This document shows positions 24,366-32,005 of a DNA stretch of 64,000 bases, in pieces. A program made the position numbers and the translations under genes. Under the pieces are notes generated by a model. It worked only from the letters and a program-made list of their open reading frames with translations. It did no database searches and was not told the origin of the DNA. How positions within the stretch are numbered: the first letter of the stretch is position 1; each line of letters starts with the position of its first letter. The stretch is from Pleodorina starrii (Eukaryota > Chlorophyta > Chlorophyceae > Chlamydomonadales > Volvocaceae): positions 740,501 to 804,500 of the forward strand of contig BRXU01000010.1 in the NCBI GenBank assembly GCA_030267565.1, given 5' to 3'.

Positions 24366-25067
24366 CTGGCCCCCCGTGGTGTCCCCATGGGCAGGCACGC
24401 GGTCGACACTTGACCCTCAATATCTCCGCGGCTTTTGCACGGATACATGCGCCCCGGCCCCTTCGCGATGCGTAATGATAGTATGGACCTGTTGGAATTG
24501 GGCGGCTGCGAAATGGAGACCTGGCGAGGGCGGAAAGGGGGTTGACGTGTCTCTCCCGGCCCCCCGTGGTGTCCCCATGGGCAGGCACGCGGTCGACACT
24601 TGACCCTCAATATCTCCGCGGCTTTTGCACGGATACATGCGCCCCGGCCCCTTCGCGATGCGTAATGATAGTATGGACCTGTTGGAATTGGGCGGCTGCG
24701 AAATGGAGACCTGGCGAGGGCGGAAAGGGGGTTGACGTGTCTCTCCCGGCCCCCCGTGGTGTCCCCATGGGCAGGCACGCGGTCGACACTTGACCCTCAA
24801 TATCTCCGCGGCTTTTGCACGGATACATGCGCCCCGGCCCCTTCGCGATGCGTAATGATAGTATGGACCTGTTGGAATTGGGCGGCTGCGAAATGGAGAC
24901 TTGGCGAGGGCGGAAAGGGGGTTGACGTGTCTCTCCCGGCCCCCCGTGGTGTCCCCATGGGCAGGCACGCGGTCGACACTTGACCCTCAATATCTCCGCG
25001 GCTTTTGCACGGATACATGCGCCCCGGCCCCTTCGCGATGCGTAATGATAGTATGGACCTGTTGGAA
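24366..25067. repeat. 190-bp minisatellite, about 3.7 copies
   Basis: Unit length 190 bp (copies near 24370, 24560, 24750, 24940), almost identical apart from a C/T change in the third copy. Each unit holds ACGCGGTCGACACTTGACCC and TTCGCGATGCGTAATGATAG. It lies in the non-coding left part of the nested insertion. The final copy stops at GGACCTGTTGGAAT near 25067. Confidence 0.95.
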
Positions 25068-25308
25068 TGATATTACGGCCTTTTGTTGTTACATTTGCCT
25101 CATATACCGTCCGCATCAGAGCCCACGTCATGATGCTCCTAGGTAAAAGGGTTGAACGTTCAGGAAAGCGCATGGCAATGCCCTCCAGCAAACCCACAAC
25201 AATACACAACAGAGATGTGGCAGTCTCGCGCTCCCCCGCCGCGTCTGTTCAACTCCCGCTCCGCTAGTGCTTATGGCCGCAAGTCTGAAGCTCGAGGCAG
25301 AACAGATC

Positions 25309-27956
25309 TCACCCCATGCTCTCCTTAATTGCCCTGGCCCTCTCGTGATACTCCGCCTGCTTCACATCAGTCAGGGCTCGCCACATGCCTGCGATGATTG
25401 ATGTGCCCTTCTGTGGGTTCTCCATCGCGGCCAAGGCTGGAGGCGCCTGCCCAATGCTCCGCAGTGCCCACATCTCCCTTGAGAAGAGCATGTAGCCATG
25501 CATGGCCTGCTTCTTCTTTGGACGCGAATCATCCGCCTGCTCCTTGCGACCGTGCTTTTTGCCAGAGATGGACTTTTTGCCGCCACCCCCGCCCCCGCCG
25601 CCGCTCGCTGTGCCGAACCCGCCCCCCGCCCCGCCGCCGCCTATGCTCGCTGCTGCCGCTGTCGTCGCCGCAGTGTCAGCTGTGCGCGGCGGCGTTGCAT
25701 GGGCGCCGCGTTCCACGCTGAGGATCAGCGCGTTCCGCGGCCCTCCGCCCCCGCCGCCGCTCGCTGTGCCGAACCCGCCCCCCGCCCCGCTGCCACCGTT
25801 GCTCGCTGCTGCCGCTGTCGTCGCCGCAGTGTCAGCTGTGCGCGGCGGCGTTGCATGGGCGCCGCGTTCCACGCTGAGGATCAGCGCGTTCTGCGGCCCT
25901 CCGCCCCCGCCGCCGCTCGCTGTGCCGAACCCGCCCCCTGCCCCGCCGCCGCCGTTGCTCGCTGCTGCCGCTGTCGTCGCCGCAGTGTCAGCTGTGCGCG
26001 GCGGCGTTGCATGGGCGCCGCGTTCCACGCTGAGGATCAGCGCGTTCTGCGGCCCTCCGCCCCCGCCGCCGCTCGCTGTGCCGAACCCGCCCCCTGCCCC
26101 GCCGCCGCCGTTGCTCGCTGCTGCCGCTGTCGTCGCCGCAGTGTCAGCTGTGCGCGGCGGCGTTGCATGGGCGCCGCGTTCCACGCTGAGGATCAGCGCG
26201 TTCCGCGGCCCTCCGCCCCCGCCGCCGCTCGCTGTGCCGAACCCGCCCCCCGCCCCGCCGCCGCCGCTTTTGTTGGCCTGCGGCCGCCGTGGGGCCTTCT
26301 CCGGAGAAACGAAGTCGGGCCGCCTGTCACGGCTGACGTAGTCCTTAAAGGCGCCCTTCGTCTTGGTAAGCTGCTGTATGAAAGTCAGCATCTTATCGCG
26401 ACTGTACACCTTTCTGTCCTGCACCTTCTGCCAGAAGTCCGTTGCTTCAGGGATGGTGCACTTGCGGATGCGCGAGGTCTCCTGCAGGGCGCGAATGATC
26501 TCCATTGTCTCAAACCATCGCCGCTTGAGCCCCGCCCTCCACTTCGTGCCGTGCGTCTGCTCCATCCACTGCCAGGGCCGCTCTCCATTCCGGCCATCAT
26601 GGTACGCCGTGGAAATGTCCTGAATTCTCTCCAGCAGGATCAGGCGTGCACCTGACCCTGATGCAGATGCACCCCCAACGGCGCTGACTGATCCACCCGC
26701 GATGGTTGAGCCGCGGCCTGTATTGTTCATGTTTGAGATGGGCGGATGGGCCGCCGCAGCTGCCCGGTTACTGCTGTCGGCTGGTGTTGCGTGTGCGCTG
26801 AGCCCCAGTCCCAAGCCAGGGCCTTGACCATAGCCGCCGGCCCCTATCATGCCGCCGGGGCCGAAGCCACCGCCCCTCATCATGCCACTGGTACCGTAGC
26901 TGCCGCCTCCGAACATGCCGCCAGCACCAAAGCTGCCGGTCCCTATCATGCCGCCGGGACCGTAGCCGCCGCCTCCCACCATGCCGCCGGGGCCGAAGCC
27001 GCCACCCCTCATGCCGCCGGGACCGTAGCCGCCGCCTCCCAGACTGCCGCCGGGGCCGTAGCCCATGCTAGTAAAGAGCGGTGGGTCCATGGTGTTTGTG
27101 TTCGGCAAAGCCCCCGCCGCGGCGAAGAGGCCCGGCGGCGGCGCCACGAAGGCCCCGCCGATGCCAGCGTTGGGCAGGGGGCCAGCCGCGGCGAAGAGGC
27201 CCGGCGGCGGCGCCACGAAGGCCCCGCCGATGCCAGCGTTGGGCAGGGGGCCAGCCGCGGCGAAAAGGCCCGGCGGCGGCGCCACGAAGGCCCCGCCGCT
27301 GCCGGCGTTGGGCAGGGGGCCAGCCGCGGCGAAGAGGCCCGGCGGCGGCGCCACGAAGGCCCCGCCGATGCCGGCGTTGGGCTGGGGGCCAGCCGCGGCG
27401 ACGAGGCCCGGCGGCGGCGCCACGAAGGCCCCGCCGCTGCCGGCGTTGGGCTGGGGGCCAGCCGCGGCGACGAGGCCCGGCGGCGGCGCCACGAAGGCCC
27501 CGCCGATGCCGGCGTTGGGCTGGGGGCCAGCCGCGGCGACGAGGCCCGGCGGCGGCGTCACGAAGGCCCCGCCGCTGCCGGAGTTGGGCTGGGGGCCAGC
27601 CGCGGCGACGAGGCCCGGCGGCGGCGCCACGAAGGCCCCGCCGCTGCCGGAGTTGGGCTGGGGGCCAGCCGCGGCGAAAAGGCCCGGCGGCGGCGCCACG
27701 AAGGCCCCGCCGATGCCGGCGTTGGGCTGGGGGCAGCCGCGGCGACGAGGCCCGGCGGCGGCGTCACGAAAGCCCCGCCGCTGCCGGAGTTGGGCTGGGG
27801 GCCAGCCGCGGCGACGAGGCCCGGCGGCGGCGTCACGAAAGCCCCGCCGCTGCCGGAGTTGGCAAACCTCTGCCCTTACCTTTCCGCGTTAACAATATTT
27901 TCATCGTCGTTATCCAAAGCGTCATCATATTCGCGTTCTATGGCTCTATTCGCCAT
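25309..27956 (-). CDS. Repeat-rich protein with GCR1_C-like and HMG-box-like segments, carried by the nested insertion
   Basis: Main frame runs from the repeat array to a TGA at 25309. A plausible first exon is 27956-27880 (starts MANRAIEREYDDALDNDD, ends at GTAAGG); the acceptor is not resolved. Order: about eleven 69-bp units coding 23-residue PPPGLVAAAGP repeats (27100-27860), GYGPGG repeats (about 26810-27060), a conserved block near 26470-26655 (LERIQDIS...HGTKWRAGLKRRWFETMEII) resembling the GCR1_C DNA-binding domain, four 156-bp Gly-rich units (25590-26270), then a basic C-terminus with MHGYMLFSREMWA and IIAGMWRALTDVKQAEYHERA, HMG-box-like. GCR1_C domains are known in Crypton-type elements, but no tyrosine recombinase is visible. 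One 69-bp unit near 27728 lacks a C, so the frame upstream of it differs; the upstream units may be intron or a disabling frameshift. Confidence 0.55.
25590..26270 (-). repeat. 156-bp coding repeats, four copies
   Basis: Units spaced 156 bp (52 codons), each with [15 protein letters not shown] followed by NALILSVERGAHATPPRTAD. They are nearly identical at DNA level, pointing to recent unequal exchange inside the gene. Confidence 0.9.
27100..27860 (-). repeat. 69-bp coding repeats, about eleven copies
   Basis: Units encode AFVAPPPGLVAAAGPQPNAG with alternating SG/IG endings. One unit near 27728 is one base short (GGGGGCAGCC instead of GGGGGCCAGCC). Confidence 0.9.
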
Positions 27957-28269
27957 GTTTGACTCTACGAACGCGGCTACATAACGCGTTTTAGCTATTA
28001 TTATAGGCTGTCAAAATATTAAGCAAAGGTGTTCCTTTCTTAGCCAATATACTTAGCCTTTCGGTGTTGCCTTGCTTGCAGAAGTACTGATCACAAGTAA
28101 AAAGGGTGCCCTACGAAATGGCTTTCATACGCAGGTATTCTGGGAGCATAAATTAGGTGCTGTCGCTGAAATATTTTGATGGATGTCTTGGCGGACCAAG
28201 TCCAGGAAAAAGTGGTCCGCCCGTTAGGTCTGCCAGTTTGTACGGCCGGTCCGGCAAAGCACCAATACC

Positions 28270-30139
28270 TTCTAGATACTCCACCTGAGGTTGTACCCAG
28301 TGGCACTTGGACTTCTTCGCGTACAGCTGCTCGCGCCGAAGAACCTCAAAGACAGAACGAAGGTGCTGCAAGTGCTCCTCGCGGGTGCGGGAGTAGACCA
28401 GAATGTCGTCCAAGTAGCACACTTGTAACGAACTTATCCAGAAAAGGCCTGAAAATACGGTTCATAACAGCTTGAAACGTAGCAGGAGCGTTAACCAGGC
28501 CAAAGCTCAGTACGGTGTATTCGTAATGGCCGAAGGGCGTACGGAAAGCAGTTTTCGCAATATCAGAATCAGCAATGCGAATTTGATTGTAGCCCTGTTG
28601 CAGATCGATAGAACTGAAGTATGCAGCGCCGCGCAGCTTATCCAGCAGGTCATCAACACGCGGCAGCGGATACTTGTTCTTAACAGTAACAGCATTCAGT
28701 CCCCGATAGTCAATGCACATGCGGAGACCACCATCCTTTTTGCCCACAAACAGGATAGGCGCAGAGTAGGGCGAGGTGCTAGGGCGAATCATACCCTTAG
28801 CCAGCAGATCAGTCACTTGCCGTTTAACCTCGTCCAACTCCAGAGGACTCAGCCGGTACATAGGACGCGAGACAGGTTGCGCGCCAGGTTCCAGCGGGAT
28901 GGTGTGGTCGACAGGACGCATGGGCGGCAGACCAGGGATATCACGGAAGAGATCTGCGTATTCTTCCAACAGAGCAGCGACTGCAGGGTCTTGTTCAGTA
29001 GATTGGCCAACTGCGGCGTTGAGGCGCAGCTTTGGCTGAACAAGCACAGCATGGGCACCTTTGCGAAGCAAACGCGCAGCGGCCTTGCGCCCTATAGGCT
29101 CAGGTTCGGCACGCTGACAAAGCGCAGCAACAGCAAAATTCACAGAAGGTGCCGCGGCGGCAGTAGGCGCAGGCGAGTCAAGCAGCGGTACTTTGTACTG
29201 CCGCACCCCGTGCCGCAGAAACAGGGCACGCTTGCCGTAATCCAACAAGGCAGCGTGTTGCGACATGGTACCCGAACCCAGAATGAACGGTGCCGCATCA
29301 GTAAGTTCAGCAAGTACGTAGGGTTTCAGCGTGACGTGCAGCGAGCCGAGCGCGACGCGCAACGCCACCTCCCCTAGAATGCGGTTGCGCCCCCCATCAG
29401 CAAGGGTGACATGAGACCAAGTGCTGTCCCGCAACGGCAACCCCAGTTGGCGTACCACAGATTCAGAGACGAAATCATGACTCGCGCCGGAATCGACCAG
29501 AGCCTTGAGAGGCAGACCAGCCGAAGTCAGTTGAACCAGCGGAAGATGATCGCCTGAAATGGAAGAGAGGACTGGAAGGGAAAGAGAAGACAGGAAAGGG
29601 ATGCTGGCGATCGCCGGAGCTGCAGACGGCGCGTCATACCAGACGTCGACAGAGTACGGCAGCGGCGGTAGAAGTACGGGAGAACCGCTGAGGTCAAGCC
29701 CGTTGAACAGCTGACTACCAAGACCGAACCGATGAACCTTGTGAAGTCCAGGGAGAAGGTCAGCTGCTTTACGCTCAAGGTACGAAGGCAACAAAATGCA
29801 AGCAGCTGTATCAGGGCGCTGACGCTTGCAAGCACGGTAGTGGGCTAGCTGAAGCTGCAGCGCGCGCAGTGAAGAGGGGACAAACAGAACAGTGTGACCA
29901 CCCAGTTGGGCCGAAGACAGCGAACGATTGCACGGCGCGAACAGATTACACAGCGCGCGCGCCTCTCCAAAGCCAGCACGCACAGTGCGCGCGTCAAAAG
30001 AGATGCAACGTCCCAGCAGCTCAGCCAAAACAGCAGGTGTCACAGCGCGCGCGGCACGGAAACGACAGAGTTCCGGCGCGGCGGCAGCAGCAGCAAACCC
30101 AGGGGGTATCCCCTCAGAACCAACCTGGGCAGCCCGTCA
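28270..30139 (-). pseudogene. Retrotransposon pol, upstream part: protease and RT palm
   Basis: The frame starts right after an in-frame TGA at 30137-30139 that ends gag. A retroviral-type aspartic protease ([14 protein letters not shown]) is followed by [80 protein letters not shown] and [11 protein letters not shown]. At 28423-28425 an extra base shifts the frame exactly before the catalytic YLDD, which is then read in another frame ([19 protein letters not shown], 28153-28422). The segment ends at the nested insertion. It is therefore not translatable as one protein. Confidence 0.92.
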
Positions 30140-30715
30140 GTTCCCCTTGCCCCGGTTGTTCCCGCGCTTGCCCTTGGCCTTGCCGTCCCCGCTACCCCCC
30201 GCAGCAGCAGCAGCAGCAGCAGCATTCTCAGCCTTGCGGCGCAGCCAGGCTGGGTTGGTGCACTCAGAGACACCGTTGGTATCGAGACAAGGTTACTGGC
30301 CATTTTCGCTGCAATAGCTGTTACCATGGAGGAAGACCTCCACTTCGGTGATGTTCCAGCCGATATGAACATTGACGAGCTGGTTGCCGCTGCTGCAGAA
30401 GGAGGTCGAAGAGGAGGACGCTGCCGCCAAGCGTCGCCGCGTCGACGGTGCTGCTGGGCCGTCTTCCGCTGCTGGGACGCCGACTGCTGCCGCAGCGCGC
30501 CGAGGAGCGGACTTCTTGCGGCGGACCTCCTGAAAGTCCGAAGAAGGGCGCGCCGCGGCAGCAGTCGGCGTCCCAGCAGCGGAAGACGGCCCAGCAGCAC
30601 CGTCGACGCGGCGACGCTTGGCGGCAGCGTCCTCCTCTTCGACCTCCTTCTGCAGCAGCGGCAACCAGCTCGTCATATCGGCTGGAACATCACCGAAGTG
30701 GAGGTCTTCCTCCAT
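30140..30715 (-). pseudogene. gag remnant with missing centre
   Basis: The gag start is at 30715 (MEEDLHFGDVPADM...), about 50 bp inside the 5' LTR boundary, and the gag tail is at about 30140-30272 (SECTNPAWLRRKAEN, an Ala run, then GKAKGKRGNNRGKGN and TGA). Between them lies an inverted duplication instead of a capsid region, and an in-frame TAA at 30293-30295 stops the frame. The basic tail is typical of a gag nucleic-acid-binding end. Confidence 0.7.
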
Positions 30716-30766
30716 GGTAACAGCTATTGCAGCGAAAATGGCCAGTAACCTTGTCTCGATACCAAC
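30275..30766. repeat. Large palindrome inside the retrotransposon
   Basis: Left arm 30275-30501 (227 bp) and right arm 30547-30766 (220 bp) are reverse complements apart from a 7-bp insertion near the MNIDELV-coding spot of the left arm and one mismatch by the centre. The spacer is 45 bp. The right arm is the authentic 5' untranslated/gag start; the left arm duplicates it backwards, including the primer-binding site. Confidence 0.92.
30749..30764 (-). other. tRNA primer-binding site
   Basis: On the - strand TGGTATCGAGACAAGG begins four bases after the 5' LTR. A TGGTATC start is typical of priming by initiator methionine tRNA. The palindrome holds a second, inverted copy near 30278. Confidence 0.65.
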
Positions 30767-30767
30767 T

Positions 30768-31148
30768 TGTTGTAAGCTTTAGAAATGTCCGACTGCATGG
30801 GGGCAGTCAGAACTGCCGATTAGAGAAATGCAGAGTGCTTAAGAGCACGAGGTGAGCGGTTGTAGCGTACGGCGGTCACAGTGACCCGAACCGCAGCCAG
30901 TAGCTCCAGAGTAACTCCAATCGGAACAGACAGAACAGCTGCCAAGGACCAGTTGTCCTCAACTGTACGCAGCAGATACAGTTCCCGTCTGTAACACAGC
31001 GTTACAGACCCAGCAGATAACCGATTACGAACCTAGTCAGACGGGGCGTATTCAGTTGACAGTTAATGACAGAGAGGTAACAGCCAGATGTATAGGAATT
31101 CAGCAGAATATTCCTAAGTCCAGAACACGCCAGATGCGTGATACAACA
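30768..31148 (-). repeat. 5' LTR of the retrotransposon
   Basis: 381 bp; differs from the 3' LTR at two positions that I can see (T for G, and G for C, in the first 90 bp). It is followed by GGGCT at 31149-31153. Confidence 0.95.
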
Positions 31149-32005
31149 GGGCTGAAGAGGAAGCATGCAGCTGCCGGCGAAAGTACTCCGTCTCCTGTAT
31201 GGCGATGTCGGCGATGTCGGCGCTTGAGGGCTTACAAACGATGTTGAGTCCGGTACGGTCCGGTAGCCCTTGCCGGCTGCCGGCTGAAGTGCGCCCGGTA
31301 GCCTTGCCGGCTGAGGCAATGCGACCCCCCTCGCGCTCACCTTTATTACCCCTCGTGTTTTGGTCTCCGCTTGTCTCTCCTTTCTCTCCTGAAAGTTGAG
31401 GCAGGAAGCCGTGAATCCTAACCGAAATCCCAAGACCCGTGGGGAAGGGAAGGGCGTACTTTACAACACGCATGAGGAGGCCTGAAGCCCGGAGTTCCCC
31501 CCTTACACACCCGTTCCGTCCCTACGACAAGATGCGACCATTATGGAAACGCGTCTGTTGGGGACAGTTGTTGGGGGCAACACGCGACTTATTCGCGTTA
31601 AAAGCGGCCTGGCAGTCTCAGGCTGTGAATCTTGTAGCCCGTCCCCTCGAGATACAGGAATGTGCCAGGGTCGCTCAGGAGTCAGGACATTTCGCTTTGT
31701 ACGACGATTTCAGTTGTCCCGTTTTCCTTGTTTGCGTTCAGCCCCGTGCATCAAACAGTGGCTCAATTTCTAGGCGAGGCCAAATACTTGTCCCGGCATA
31801 AGCAATGTCGCATCCACCTGGCGTAGCTATACACGGCGACGAGCTTCCAGCAGATGTTCTAGACCTATAAAGTGCGCTAAGACACAAGCGATATTGTTGA
31901 AACTGAGGCATTATGCTATCATAGACATAATTGGTAACCTTAAGTCACTGAACTCCACGCGCATTTGCTGGCTTACCATTTTGTTCTTTTGCCCTGGCGG
32001 AACGG
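31149..32005. other. IRE1 upstream region
   Basis: No firm gene. It should contain the IRE1 promoter and 5' UTR, and perhaps the 5' side of the small - strand gene truncated by the retrotransposon. Composition is less GC-rich than the exons. A TATA-like element occurs at 31866. Confidence 0.4.
31866..31872 (+). promoter_or_regulatory. TATA-like box upstream of IRE1
   Basis: TATAAAG lies 140 bp before the chosen ATG at 32006, leaving room for a 100-base 5' UTR. It is the only clear TATA-type match I see here. Confidence 0.35.

Larger units (their letters stand above)
23461..28269. mobile_element. 4.8-kb nested insertion with imperfect terminal inverted repeats
   Basis: The insertion splits the RT codon series VEYL / GHIVSADG so cleanly that the flanks resume in the same reading. 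The ends are similar inverted sequences: left GGTATCGCACGTCGCCGGAC..., right (reverse complement) GGTATTGGTGCTTTGCCGGA..., sharing GGTATYG and GCCGGACC, with GTAC soon after each. No long target duplication is visible; one or two bases at most. Inside are one gene (25309-27956), a 190-bp tandem array and AT-richer flanks. I recognise no transposase or recombinase. It could be a non-autonomous DNA transposon with cargo, or an autonomous family of unknown mechanism. Confidence 0.75.
20752..31148 (-). mobile_element. Ty3/gypsy chromodomain LTR retrotransposon, disrupted
   Basis: A 10.4-kb unit bounded by 381-bp LTRs (TGTTGTA...TACAACA) and a GGGCT duplication, transcribed on the - strand. Order of coding remnants: gag start (30715), protease, RT, RNase H, integrase, chromodomain (ends 21134). 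PR-RT-RH-INT order and the C-terminal chromodomain mark a chromovirus-type Ty3/gypsy element. It is broken by a palindrome in gag, a one-base frameshift at the RT catalytic motif, and a nested 4.8-kb insertion at 23461-28269; without that insertion the element would be about 5.6 kb. It sits between MnSOD and IRE1. Confidence 0.95.

Noticed and set aside
24366..25067. CRISPR-like array
   Set aside because: 190-bp units are nearly identical throughout, with no unique spacers, in a eukaryotic transposon context.
25502..27984. Large + strand frames opposite the GCR1/HMG-like gene
   Set aside because: They are mirror translations of the coding minisatellites; only the - strand shows domain-like sequence.
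30293..30748. Two apparently separate genes on opposite strands starting MEEDLHFGDVPADM
   Set aside because: They are the two arms of one palindrome; only the - strand copy next to the LTR is the genuine gag start.
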